From: Defluviitaleaceae bacterium
GTDB lineage: Bacteria > Bacillota > Clostridia > Lachnospirales > WRAX01
Assembly (NCBI GenBank): GCA_009787945.1
Contig: WQSI01000022.1
Location: 1 to 20,599, forward strand
Length of the DNA stretch: 20,599 nt
Direction: 5' to 3'
Below the pieces are notes generated by a model. That model was given only the letters and a program-made list of their open reading frames with translations. It was not told the origin of the DNA and made no database searches. Positions 8,629-15,627 of this stretch are shown here, in pieces. Both the position numbers and the translations under genes were made by a program. Each line of letters opens with the position of its first letter. The stretch's first letter is position 1.

Positions 8629-9549
8629 CTATTTAGAAATCCCAAACATTTCACGGGCTTCGGTTGGTGTCATTGGTGTGTAGGAAAATTCTCCCATAAT
8701 ACGCACCATTTTGTCCACCAACTCTGCATTGCTTTTAGCGAGAACGCCTTTGGACAGGTATAGGTTGTCCTCCAATCCCACGCGCACATTGCCGCCTAAA
8801 AACAGGGATTGGGTGCAAACAGGAAACTCGTGCCTGCCAGCACCAAAAGCAGACCAAATATAATTATCTTGACCAAAAAGGCGGTCGGCTGTTTGCTTCA
8901 TCATTATAACATCTTCTGGGCTTGCCCCTAAAGCTCCGTTTATACCAAGAACAAATTGCATGTAAATTTTGCCGCTTATTTGTCCTGTGTCTTTCAAAAA
9001 TTTAAGGTTGTAAATATGCCCCACGTCATAGCACTCAAATTCTGGCATTACATTATGCTCACGGAATAGGTTTAAGGTGTTTTCAATGTCCTTAAAAGTG
9101 TTGGGGAAAATCGCCTCGCGAGTTCCTTCGTAGAAAGGCACTTCCCAGTCATGCTTCCAATTGTCATATCTTTCCACAAGTGGGAAAAGACCCCAGTTAA
9201 TAGAGCCTACGTTTAAAGATGCCAAAGCTGGCTTAAAAATAGGAATGGCACGGGTGCGCTCTTCCATGGTCATACCAAGGCCGCCGCCTGTGGTAACACA
9301 AATGATAACATCATCATTTTCTTCGCGTATCATGCCGATGATGTCGCCAAAGTCCTCCAGTTTTGCGCTGGGCTTTCCTGTTTCGTTGCATCTTGCATGG
9401 ATGTGTACAACGGCAGCACCTGCTTTTGCCGCATCCAAGGCTTGTCTTGCAATATCCTTGGAATTTACAGGCAAATAAGGGCTCATGGTTGGGCTATGTA
9501 TGCCCCCTGTGATTGATGCAGATATAAGCCTTTTAGAACCTAGTTTCAT
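8629..9549 (-). CDS. Beta-keto acid cleavage enzyme (BKACE/Kce family, DUF849)
   Basis: This 306-residue zinc-dependent enzyme would condense acetyl-CoA with a beta-keto acid and cleave the product to acetoacetate and a new acyl-CoA. It shows the family zinc motif HIHAR (His49 and His51), a TTGGG loop (VIICVTTGGGLGM), ECYDVGHIYNL, and the GGNVRVGLEDNLYLSKG block whose Glu is the equivalent of a further conserved active-site residue in Kce. The frame stays open another 25 codons upstream, but that stretch encodes the promoter itself. The chosen ATG has GGGAGG with 8-nt spacing. Kce of lysine fermentation acts on 3-keto-5-aminohexanoate; other members act on different beta-keto acids. The lysine-pathway genes kamDE and kdd are not present, so I do not assign kce. 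It is the first gene of the minus-strand operon. Confidence 0.9.
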   Translation of the reverse strand: MKLGSKRLISASITGGIHSPTMSPYLPVNSKDIARQALDAAKAGAAVVHIHARCNETGKPSAKLEDFGDIIGMIREENDDVIICVTTGGGLGMTMEERTRAIPIFKPALASLNVGSINWGLFPLVERYDNWKHDWEVPFYEGTREAIFPNTFKDIENTLNLFREHNVMPEFECYDVGHIYNLKFLKDTGQISGKIYMQFVLGINGALGASPEDVIMMKQTADRLFGQDNYIWSAFGAGRHEFPVCTQSLFLGGNVRVGLEDNLYLSKGVLAKSNAELVDKMVRIMGEFSYTPMTPTEAREMFGISK

Positions 9550-9557
9550 AAATGTTT

Positions 9558-9563
9558 CCTCCC
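9558..9563 (-). promoter_or_regulatory. Ribosome-binding site deciding the BKACE start
   Basis: The minus strand reads GGGAGG followed by 8 nt and ATG (9547-9549). No comparable site precedes the longer open frame, whose upstream part is occupied by the promoter. Confidence 0.85.
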
Positions 9564-9595
9564 AACAATATATTTTGCGACAGGCTCTTAACCTC

Positions 9596-9624
9596 ATTAT
9601 ACCAGAGATGGTAAAAGCTGTCAA
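9596..9624 (-). promoter_or_regulatory. Consensus sigma-A promoter for the BKACE-liv operon
   Basis: Minus strand: -35 TTGACA (9619-9624), a 17-bp spacer, and -10 TATAAT (9596-9601) with an extended TG motif (TGGTATAAT). All twelve consensus bases match. Transcription would start near 9589, giving a leader of about 40 nt. A promoter this strong usually needs negative control, but the factor is unknown. Confidence 0.92.
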
Positions 9625-9727
9625 TTATTCGTTTTTAAATCTATTTCCAAAAGCTCTAAATTAAATCTATATAGTATAAGTATATTGGCAAAAAAGGCGT
9701 TGTCTAATACCAGTTTTTTATGCAACA

Positions 9728-9744
9728 TATAACTAATAATTATA
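9728..9744. promoter_or_regulatory. Candidate LysR-type operator (A+T dyad)
   Basis: TATAA-N7-TTATA contains a T-N11-A core (TAACTAATAATTA), the general shape of LysR-family sites. The 13-mer CATATAACTAATA (9726-9738) recurs at 12441-12453 upstream of the next operon. The A+T-rich setting makes chance possible. Confidence 0.3.
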
Positions 9745-9837
9745 GCAAAGGGGAAAGATAACCAAGAAACCTGTTTTTTCGCCACTTTTCACAATATGTT
9801 TTATTATAGGCTTTTAAAATTTTATTAAAAAAATTAC

Positions 9838-9867
9838 TTTACGCAGGGTTGGTTGATGTGTTATTAT
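9838..9867 (+). promoter_or_regulatory. Probable promoter of the thiolase operon
   Basis: TTTACG (9838-9843), 18-bp spacer, and TATTAT (9862-9867) with an extended TG (TGTTATTAT). The -35 matches 4 of 6 and the -10 matches 5 of 6 consensus bases. The predicted leader is about 34 nt. It is clearly weaker than the divergent promoter, so it may need an activator. Confidence 0.4.
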
Positions 9868-9907
9868 TTTGTTATTGGACAGGTCTAATGATTAGGAGGA
9901 TAAATTT

Positions 9908-11086
9908 ATGAAAGAAATAGTTATTGTATCAGCAGCGCGCACCCCAATCGGCAGTTTTGGAGGCGTATTAAAGGACGTTAGTGCTGTAGACCTAGGGGTT
10001 TGTGCCATCAAAGCCGCCTTAGAGCGCGCCTGCATCAAAGCAGAGCAAATCGACCAAGTTATTATGGGCAATGTGCTGCAAGCTGGTCTTGGTCAAAATG
10101 TAGCCCGTCAGGTGGCTATTGGAGCGGGCATCCCAGAAAGTGTGCCGTCTTTTGTGGTAAACTACGTTTGCGGCTCTGGTTTGAAAGCTGTTGAGCTTGC
10201 CGTCCAAGCCATTATCTGCGGGGATGCAGATGTGGTGGTGGCAGGCGGCACAGAGAACATGTCACAAGCACCGTATTTAGCCAAGGGCGTGCGTTGGGGG
10301 CAAAAAATGGGCAATACCCAGCTAGAAGATACCTTGATAGCAGATGGGCTGACAGATGCCTTTAACGACTACCACATGGGCATCACAGCAGAGAACCTTG
10401 CGGACAAATACAGCCTAACCCGTGAACAACAGGACGAATTTGCCGCATTAAGCCAACAAAAGGCAGAGGCGGCTGTTAAGGCAGGCAAATTTACGGCAGA
10501 AATTGCCCCTGTCGCCATTCCTCAGCGTAAAGGCGACCCCCTTATTGTGGATGCAGACGAGTACCCCAAGCCAGGAACAACCGCAGAAGGGCTGACAAAG
10601 CTTCGCCCAGCTTTTAAAAAGGACGGCAGCGTGACAGCGGGTAACGCCAGCGGCATCAATGATGGTGCGGCTGTGCTAATATTAATGAGTAAAGAAAAGG
10701 CTGACCAATTAGGTATAAAGCCCCTAGCAACCATTGCCAGTTATGCCACGGCAGGGGTTTGTCCTACCATCATGGGCATTGGCCCTGTGCCAGCAACCCA
10801 GAAGGCACTGGAAAAAGCAGGGATTAGCGTAGCCGACCTTGATTTAATAGAAGCTAACGAAGCTTTCGCCGCCCAAGCCTTGGCTGTGGCGGCAGATTTG
10901 CAACTTCCTGCTGACAAAATTAATGTAAATGGCGGGGCAATTGCCCTTGGGCATCCGATTGGAGCAAGCGGGGCTAGGGTTTTAGTAACTTTAATCCACG
11001 AAATGACAGCGCGTGATGCTAAGCATGGTCTAGCCACCTTATGTATTGGCGGCGGGCAAGGCATTGCGATGATAATAAAACGTTAG
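9908..11086 (+). CDS. atoB: Acetyl-CoA C-acetyltransferase (thiolase)
   Basis: This 392-residue cytoplasmic thiolase interconverts acetoacetyl-CoA plus CoA with two acetyl-CoA. The triad is visible: acylated Cys88 in NYVCGSG, His349 in GGAIALGHPIGASG, and Cys379 in LCIGGGQG; NEAFAAQ is also present. The N-terminus MKEIVIVSAARTPIGSFGG is typical of the biosynthetic/acetoacetyl-CoA class. The GGAGG site has 8-nt spacing. It is the first of three genes, 12 bp before the CoA-transferase, which points to degradation of acetoacetate released by the divergent BKACE; a role in making acetoacetyl-CoA for butyrate formation is the alternative. Confidence 0.95.
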   Translation: MKEIVIVSAARTPIGSFGGVLKDVSAVDLGVCAIKAALERACIKAEQIDQVIMGNVLQAGLGQNVARQVAIGAGIPESVPSFVVNYVCGSGLKAVELAVQAIICGDADVVVAGGTENMSQAPYLAKGVRWGQKMGNTQLEDTLIADGLTDAFNDYHMGITAENLADKYSLTREQQDEFAALSQQKAEAAVKAGKFTAEIAPVAIPQRKGDPLIVDADEYPKPGTTAEGLTKLRPAFKKDGSVTAGNASGINDGAAVLILMSKEKADQLGIKPLATIASYATAGVCPTIMGIGPVPATQKALEKAGISVADLDLIEANEAFAAQALAVAADLQLPADKINVNGGAIALGHPIGASGARVLVTLIHEMTARDAKHGLATLCIGGGQGIAMIIKR

Positions 11087-11098
11087 AGGAGGGTTTCC

Positions 11099-11752
11099 AT
11101 GAATAAATTAATAACTTTTAAAAAGGCGGCAGAACTAATTAAAGATGGCTCTACCATCATGTTCGGCGGCTTCATGGCAAACGGCACAGCTGAGGGCATT
11201 GTAGATGCTCTTGTAGCCAGCGGGGTTAAGGATTTAACCATAATCTGCAACGACAGCGGTTGGATTGACCGAGGTGTCGGCAAGCTGATTGTTAATAAAC
11301 AGTGCAAAAAGCTTATAACGAGCCACATAGGACTTAACAAAGAAACAGGCAGGCAAATGAACGAAGGGGAGCTGGAAGTGATACTCACCCCCCAAGGCAC
11401 ACTGGCAGAACAAATTAGGTCTGGCGGATATGGGCTTGGAGGTGTGTTAACCCGCACAGGTATCGGTACATTGGTTGCAGAAGGCAAACAGACCGTGGAT
11501 GTAGATGGGGTCACATATCTGCTTGAAAAACCGTTGCGGGCGGACTTTGCAATCCTTGGCGGCTCTGTGGTGGATAAGGCGGGGAATATTGTCTACAAAG
11601 GCTCTACAAACAATTTTAACAATGTAATGTCATCAGCTGCTGATATTGTTATTGTGGAAGCTGAGGAACTGGTAGAAATTGGGGAGATTGACCCCAACAC
11701 AGTCGTCACACCTGGTATTTTTGTCGATTATATTGTTGAGGGGGTTCGCTAA
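11099..11752 (+). CDS. atoD: Acetoacetate-type CoA-transferase, subunit A (alpha)
   Basis: This 217-residue subunit matches the family I CoA-transferase alpha chain in length and motifs: TIMFGGFMANGTAEGIVDAL near the N-terminus, the nucleotide-binding-like LTIICNDSG, EVILTPQGTLAEQIRSGGYGLGG and FAILGGSVVDKAGNIVYKGS. With subunit B it would move CoA from an acyl-CoA to acetoacetate. It has a GAGGAGGG site immediately after the thiolase stop and lies 3 nt before subunit B. Family members include butyrate-acetoacetate and succinyl-CoA:3-oxoacid transferases; motif reading cannot separate the CoA donor used. Confidence 0.92.
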   Translation: MNKLITFKKAAELIKDGSTIMFGGFMANGTAEGIVDALVASGVKDLTIICNDSGWIDRGVGKLIVNKQCKKLITSHIGLNKETGRQMNEGELEVILTPQGTLAEQIRSGGYGLGGVLTRTGIGTLVAEGKQTVDVDGVTYLLEKPLRADFAILGGSVVDKAGNIVYKGSTNNFNNVMSSAADIVIVEAEELVEIGEIDPNTVVTPGIFVDYIVEGVR

Positions 11753-11755
11753 TTT

Positions 11756-12421
11756 ATGAGTATGATGGATAAAGACCAAATGCAAGATTTCATAGCAAAG
11801 CGTGTAGCCAAAGAGCTAACAGAAGGCTCTGTTGTTAATTTAGGGATTGGCTTACCTACAAGGGTTGCCAATTTTGTGCCAGAAGGCATGACGGTTAACT
11901 TCCAAAGCGAAAACGGCTTTGTGGGCTTAGGCCCAACCCCTGCCCCTGAGAATGTTGACCCTAATATCGTAAACGCAGGGGGTCAGCCTGTAACAATCCT
12001 ACCTGGAGGTATGTTTTTTGACTCAGCCACAAGCTTTGGCATAATCCGCGGTGGTCATGTAGACCTTACAGTTCTTGGGGCGTTGCAAGTGGATGCTAAG
12101 GGCAACATTGCCAACTACATGATACCAGGCAAGCTTGTTCCTGGCATGGGGGGAGCAATGGACTTATTATCTGGTGCTAAGAAAGTTATTGTGGCTATGG
12201 AGCATACAGCAAAAGGCTCGCCTAAAATTTTAAAGGAGTGTAATTTGCCTTTAACTGCCGTAGGTGCTGTTGACCTTATAATAACCGAAATGGGCGTTAT
12301 GGAAGTTACCCCTGATGGCTTGAAGCTAATAGAAATTAACCCAGAATACACAATTGAGCAGGTGAGAGAAGTTACCGAAGCAGAATTGATTGTTGATGGG
12401 GTGGGGGAGATGGCAGTTTAG
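11756..12421 (+). CDS. atoA: Acetoacetate-type CoA-transferase, subunit B (beta)
   Basis: This 221-residue catalytic subunit carries the covalent glutamate in SENGFVGLGP (Glu52), which forms the glutamyl-CoA intermediate. Other family blocks are VVNLGIGLPTRVANF, HVDLTVLGALQVDAKGNIANY and the GMGGAMDL loop. It starts 3 nt after subunit A and the pair form the usual heteromer. Downstream ATGs at codons 3 and 4 are possible starts. With BKACE, a natural donor would be the acyl-CoA that BKACE releases, closing a CoA cycle; this is inference. No clear intrinsic terminator follows the stop. Confidence 0.93.
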   Translation: MSMMDKDQMQDFIAKRVAKELTEGSVVNLGIGLPTRVANFVPEGMTVNFQSENGFVGLGPTPAPENVDPNIVNAGGQPVTILPGGMFFDSATSFGIIRGGHVDLTVLGALQVDAKGNIANYMIPGKLVPGMGGAMDLLSGAKKVIVAMEHTAKGSPKILKECNLPLTAVGAVDLIITEMGVMEVTPDGLKLIEINPEYTIEQVREVTEAELIVDGVGEMAV

Positions 12422-12440
12422 AAGATATTTTCTGCATAAC

Positions 12441-12460
12441 CATATAACTAATAGTTTTAT
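12441..12460. promoter_or_regulatory. Second copy of the candidate operator motif
   Basis: CATATAACTAATA followed by GTTTTAT contains the dyad AACTA-A-TAGTT. It repeats the 13-mer found at 9726-9738 and ends about 19 bp before the -35 of the next promoter, a usual position for a LysR activator site. Low information content keeps confidence low. Confidence 0.3.
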
Positions 12461-12478
12461 CGGCTTTACAATGTGGGC

Positions 12479-12507
12479 TTGACTTTTTTTGTGTTTTGTT
12501 GTATGCT
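12479..12507 (+). promoter_or_regulatory. Sigma-A promoter of the hydrolase-pyrC operon
   Basis: TTGACT (12479-12484), a 17-bp T-rich spacer, TATGCT (12502-12507): 5 of 6 and 4 of 6 consensus matches at ideal spacing. Start near 12514, leader about 35 nt, then GAGGTG before the hydrolase ATG. Confidence 0.75.
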
Positions 12508-12548
12508 GATTTTACAGAAACGAAATTTTAAAATTTTGAGGTGACAAT

Positions 12549-13496
12549 ATGGATTTGCAGAAGATTTTTTATGGTTCGGCTGATGGGGCAAGTAATATTC
12601 ACGCTTGCATTTGGAAGCCTAGTGAAGATGTGCAGGTTAAAGGTGTAATCCAAATTGTCCATGGTATGAGCGAGCATATTTTGCGCTATGGCGAATTTGC
12701 CAAGGCAATGACCGAAGCTGGTTTTATTGTTTGCGGAAATGACCATTTAGGTCATGGCAAGTCTGCCAACGGCAATTTTGGGTATATCGGCGTTGGTGGT
12801 CATCGCCTGTTGGCTAAAGATGTGTACAAACTTACAAATATTGTTAAAAAGGAATTTGAGTTGCCTGTTGTGTTAATAGGGCTTGGCATTGGCTCTTTAA
12901 TAGCCCGTTATGTTTCCGCTGTTTGGAATATGGAATACGCAGGGGCAATTTTTTCTGGCACATCTGGCGGCGGCTCTGGGCTTAACTTTTTGCATCGTGT
13001 GCTGTCCAAAATGAAGTATGGAAGCACAAAAAAAGGCGTGGCAAAAGAAGCATCATGGATAAACAAGCAAATTCATGGCAAATATAACCGCGGTTTCCGT
13101 CATTCGGACCATGGACCAAGCTGGCTTTCCCGTGATGTTTACCAGGTTTCAGCTTTTGAGGCTGACCCTTTGTGTGGCTTCCCTCTAACCTACGGGGCTT
13201 GTATGGACTTTTTAAAGCTTAACCGCATTGTAAATTCCGCAGGGTGGCCCATGCGTATTGAGCCACAAATGCCAATCTTCATTTTTAGCGGACTTAACGA
13301 CCCTATGGGGGATTTTGGCAAGGGGGTCATTAAAGTTTATGGCGACCTTATCAATGCTGGTTGTGAAAATGTCCACATTACTCTATATCAAGAGGCTCGC
13401 CACGAAATGCTTTTTGAGCTTAACCGTAAAGAGGTTTTTGCGGATGTTGCAAAATGGGCTTCTGATGTTTGCTGTGTGAAGGAGAATTTAGCATGA
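12549..13496 (+). CDS. Monoglyceride-lipase-like alpha/beta hydrolase lacking the nucleophile serine
   Basis: This 315-residue protein follows the Bacillota monoacylglycerol lipase/lysophospholipase pattern (Hydrolase_4): VIQIVHGMSEHILRYGEFA (oxyanion-hole HGM), the GNDHLGHGKSA turn, WLSRDVYQVSAFEADPLCG, acid Asp251 in SGLNDPMGDFGKGV and His285 in ARHEML. The nucleophile elbow should read GxSxG, usually GHSMGS, but reads GLGIGS here, with Gly113 in place of Ser (codons GGG CTT GGC ATT GGC TCT). The frame is intact, so this is not a decayed gene; it may be a pseudoenzyme with a binding or scaffolding role. There is no signal peptide, so it is probably cytoplasmic. It is the first gene of an operon and its TGA overlaps the pyrC ATG. 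Confidence 0.85.
   Translation: MDLQKIFYGSADGASNIHACIWKPSEDVQVKGVIQIVHGMSEHILRYGEFAKAMTEAGFIVCGNDHLGHGKSANGNFGYIGVGGHRLLAKDVYKLTNIVKKEFELPVVLIGLGIGSLIARYVSAVWNMEYAGAIFSGTSGGGSGLNFLHRVLSKMKYGSTKKGVAKEASWINKQIHGKYNRGFRHSDHGPSWLSRDVYQVSAFEADPLCGFPLTYGACMDFLKLNRIVNSAGWPMRIEPQMPIFIFSGLNDPMGDFGKGVIKVYGDLINAGCENVHITLYQEARHEMLFELNRKEVFADVAKWASDVCCVKENLA
13479..13484 (+). promoter_or_regulatory. Ribosome-binding site deciding the pyrC start
   Basis: AAGGAG lies 8 nt before the ATG at 13493, inside the end of the hydrolase gene. It supports this start over the upstream in-frame ATG at 13469. Confidence 0.85.
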
Positions 13497-14761
13497 AAAT
13501 TCTAATAAAAAACGGCAGAGTAATAGACCCCGCCTCAAACACCGACCAAATTGCAGATATTTTGGTGGATGGCGGCTTGATAGCAGGCGTGGGAGGGGAT
13601 TTAGCATCCCATAAGGACATAGATAAGGAAGTTGATGCAACAGGAATGTGGGTTGTGCCAGGTCTTATTGACATGCATGTCCATTTTCGCCAACCAGGGC
13701 AGGAGCATAAGGAAGATTTGGCAAGCGGCGCAGCGTCTGCCGTGGCAGGGGGTTTCACCACGGTTTGCACCATGCCCAACACATCCCCGCCAATTGACAA
13801 TGCTGAGTGGATAAAGTTTACCCATGATAAAAGCGCAGAAATTGGGCTTGCCAACATTTTGCCTATTGGGGCAATCACTAAAGGTATGAAAGGCGAGGAG
13901 CTTACTGACATTGCTGAAATGCACAAGGCGGGGGCCATCGGGATAACCGAGGATGGTATGACGGTGCGCAACGCCCACCTTCAGCTGAAAGCCATGGAAA
14001 TAGCTTCAAAGCTTGATTTGTTGACCTTTTCCCACTGTGAGGATATGGATTTGGTAAGCGGCGGCGTAATGCACCTTGGCACAGCGTCAGAGTGGCTTGG
14101 TTTGCCTGGCATCCATGCCCTTGCAGAAGAGGTTGTCATCGCCCGCGATATTCTGATTGCAGAGCATGCGGGGGCGAAATTGCACATTTGTCACATAACT
14201 ACAAAACTTGGTGTTCAGCTTGTGCGGGAAGCCAAGGCAAGGGGGGTTCGGGTGACGGCAGAGGTTTGCCCTCACCACTTTACCTTGACTGATGAGGATA
14301 TTAAAACCCAAGACCCTAATTTTAAGATGAACCCGCCCTTGCGCAGTCTTGAGGACTTGGAAGCCATGAAGGCAGGGCTTGCAGACGGCACAATTGACGT
14401 TATTGCAACTGACCACGCCCCACATCACGCTGATGAAAAAGCGAAGGGCTTCTTGACTGCGCCTTTTGGCATTGTTGGGTTGGAAACCGCTTTGGGGCTT
14501 TCAATGAGGCTAACCAATTTGACCCCTATGGAGCTTATTGCCAAGCTGGCTTATAATCCCGCTAAAATTTTAGGTATTGACAAGGGTACATTGGCAGAGG
14601 GTGCGGTGGCTGATATAGCAATCATTAACCCTGACGCAGAATGGACTGTTGACCCTAGTGGTTTTGCGTCAAAAGCCCGTAATACGCCATTTGGGGGAGA
14701 AACGATAAAAGGTAGGGTTGAATATACAATAGTAAGCGGAAAAATTGTGTATCAACATTAA
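13493..14761 (+). CDS. pyrC: Dihydroorotase, class I (pyrC)
   Basis: The 422-residue product interconverts N-carbamoyl-L-aspartate and dihydroorotate in pyrimidine synthesis. Motifs: DMHVHFRQPGQEHKED with metal ligands His62 and His64, VAGGFTTVCTMPNTSP (substrate binding), GITEDG with the metal-bridging Asp typical of class I enzymes, SHCED, ICHITT and TDHAPHH with the catalytic Asp. The beginning MKILIKNGRVIDPASN is the usual amidohydrolase first strand. The gene overlaps the hydrolase gene by ATGA, implying coupling. Other pyr genes are not in the window, so pyrC is separated from the pathway or heads genes elsewhere. No terminator follows directly; repeat copy 1 lies 58 bp after the stop. 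Confidence 0.95.
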   Translation: MKILIKNGRVIDPASNTDQIADILVDGGLIAGVGGDLASHKDIDKEVDATGMWVVPGLIDMHVHFRQPGQEHKEDLASGAASAVAGGFTTVCTMPNTSPPIDNAEWIKFTHDKSAEIGLANILPIGAITKGMKGEELTDIAEMHKAGAIGITEDGMTVRNAHLQLKAMEIASKLDLLTFSHCEDMDLVSGGVMHLGTASEWLGLPGIHALAEEVVIARDILIAEHAGAKLHICHITTKLGVQLVREAKARGVRVTAEVCPHHFTLTDEDIKTQDPNFKMNPPLRSLEDLEAMKAGLADGTIDVIATDHAPHHADEKAKGFLTAPFGIVGLETALGLSMRLTNLTPMELIAKLAYNPAKILGIDKGTLAEGAVADIAIINPDAEWTVDPSGFASKARNTPFGGETIKGRVEYTIVSGKIVYQH

Positions 14762-14797
14762 TTAATTAATTTTGATAACTATATAGGCGCGCACATG

Positions 14798-14920
14798 ATA
14801 CAATTCCCAACAACACCGCGTAGGGGCGCATATTATGCGCCCGTGTCCGACGAATGTGATTTTAATGAAGAATACGTTCGCCCAGCATCGGGCGCATATT
14901 ATGCGCCCCTACGATGATGA
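14798..14920. repeat. Nested palindromic repeat, copy 1 (93-bp core 14820-14912)
   Basis: The core has 23-bp inverted ends (14820-14842 and 14890-14912), and each end is itself a palindrome, GGGCGCATATTATGCGCCC. Inside, CGAATGT (14851-14857) faces ACGTTCG (14874-14880). Homology to copy 3 extends outside the core: an ATACAATTCCC...CAACACCGC flank on the left and GATGATGA on the right. Confidence 0.9.
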
Positions 14921-14962
14921 TGCCAAAGTCAAGCAAGTAACATGTGCTTGTTGCCATGGATT

Positions 14963-14967
14963 GGAGG
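14963..14967 (+). promoter_or_regulatory. Ribosome-binding site deciding the stalk-protein start
   Basis: GGAGG lies 5 nt before the ATG at 14973, which begins a signal peptide. Upstream in-frame ATGs lie within repeat copy 1 and lack a comparable site. Confidence 0.8.
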
Positions 14968-14972
14968 TTGCT

Positions 14973-15470
14973 ATGAAAAAGTTGATGCTTTTACGGGCGA
15001 TGTTTACCCTCGCGTTATGCCTTAGCGTGGTTTCAATGGTATTTGGAAAGGCGGCGGCAGAACCAATTGATATTAAAGTTATCTTAGATGGCGAACTCCT
15101 GGACTTTGATGTGCAGCCACAAATTATTGATGGTCGAACTATGGTTCCTGCTCGTGTCATACTTGAGGCGTTAGGGTTGGAAGTGGAATGGTACGGGGAA
15201 ACTCAAACAATTTGGGCAACACGTGATAATTTTGGTTTGCGAATGGATATTGGAATTAACACCCTGTATGTCGGAACTTTCGAATGGACTACCCCTCCGC
15301 GCGGGGGTGGCATTTTCAGAGCGCATCATGCGCATCGAGTACATTTAGATGTGCCGCCAATGATTACTAATGGGCGGACATTAGTGCCTTTGCGGGCGAT
15401 TTCAGAAGGTATGGGTGCCGTTGTTGAATGGGAAGGTGACACAAGGACAGTTATAATTGAAACTATATAG
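14973..15470 (+). CDS. Small secreted stalk-domain protein (copper amine oxidase N-terminal-like domain)
   Basis: The 165-residue product starts with a signal peptide (MKKLMLLRAMFTLALCLSV, probable cleavage near AAAEP). The rest is two half-repeats of the stalk domain common in secreted Bacillota proteins (Cu_amine_oxidN1): LDFDVQPQIIDGRTMVPARV with LGLEVEWYGETQTI, then VHLDVPPMITNGRTLVPLRA with GMGAVVEWEGDTRTVII. An unusual His-rich insert with Pro/Gly (about residues 108-126, including FRAHHAHRVHL) separates them. No catalytic module is attached, so it is a lone stalk domain, possibly for cell-surface interaction; no function can be assigned. It is bracketed by repeat copies 1 and 2. I could not find a convincing promoter; it may rely on readthrough from pyrC. 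Confidence 0.8.
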   Translation: MKKLMLLRAMFTLALCLSVVSMVFGKAAAEPIDIKVILDGELLDFDVQPQIIDGRTMVPARVILEALGLEVEWYGETQTIWATRDNFGLRMDIGINTLYVGTFEWTTPPRGGGIFRAHHAHRVHLDVPPMITNGRTLVPLRAISEGMGAVVEWEGDTRTVIIETI

Positions 15471-15475
15471 CACCC

Positions 15476-15568
15476 CATGGGGCGCATATTATGCGCCCGT
15501 GTCCGACAAACGTTATTTTAATGTAGAATACGTTTGCTCGGCAGCGGGCGCATAATATGCGCCCCTAC
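15476..15568. repeat. Nested palindromic repeat, copy 2
   Basis: Same 93-bp layout, starting 6 bp after the stalk-gene stop. The right end (GGGCGCATAATATGCGCCCC) is the exact reverse complement of the left end; only the outermost three left bases (CAT instead of GTA) differ. The internal stem CAAACGT (15507-15513) with ACGTTTG (15530-15536) is perfect. The flanks shared by copies 1 and 3 are absent. Confidence 0.88.
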
Positions 15569-15627
15569 CACAAAATTTGTCATCAGAGCCTGCCTTGTAC
15601 TTGATGAGGCTAGGAATGTCTGACGGG

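Larger units (their letters stand above)
9550..9907. other. Divergent intergenic control region (358 bp)
   Basis: This A+T-rich gap separates the divergent BKACE-liv and thiolase-CoA-transferase operons. It holds the consensus minus-strand promoter, a probable plus-strand promoter, a dyad at 9728-9744 and a short palindrome (CTAAT-G-ATTAG, 9885-9895) beside the thiolase ribosome-binding site. I see no gene or RNA element in it. Confidence 0.8.

Noticed and set aside
8629..9549. Naming the BKACE gene kce (lysine fermentation)
   Set aside because: Family motifs fit, but no lysine 2,3-aminomutase, beta-lysine mutase or 3,5-diaminohexanoate dehydrogenase gene is present, so the substrate cannot be fixed.
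9550..9624. BKACE start 25 codons further upstream
   Set aside because: The extra stretch contains the -10 and -35 of the operon's own promoter and lacks a ribosome-binding site; the ATG at 9547-9549 has a good one.
14772..14804. TTGATA...TACAAT as a promoter for the stalk gene
   Set aside because: The spacer is 21 bp, too long for sigma-A, and the -10 lies in the repeat flank that recurs before copy 3, where no gene follows directly.
14835..14972. Longer N-terminus for the stalk-domain protein
   Set aside because: It would translate repeat copy 1 and hide the signal peptide that begins at 14973 behind GGAGG.
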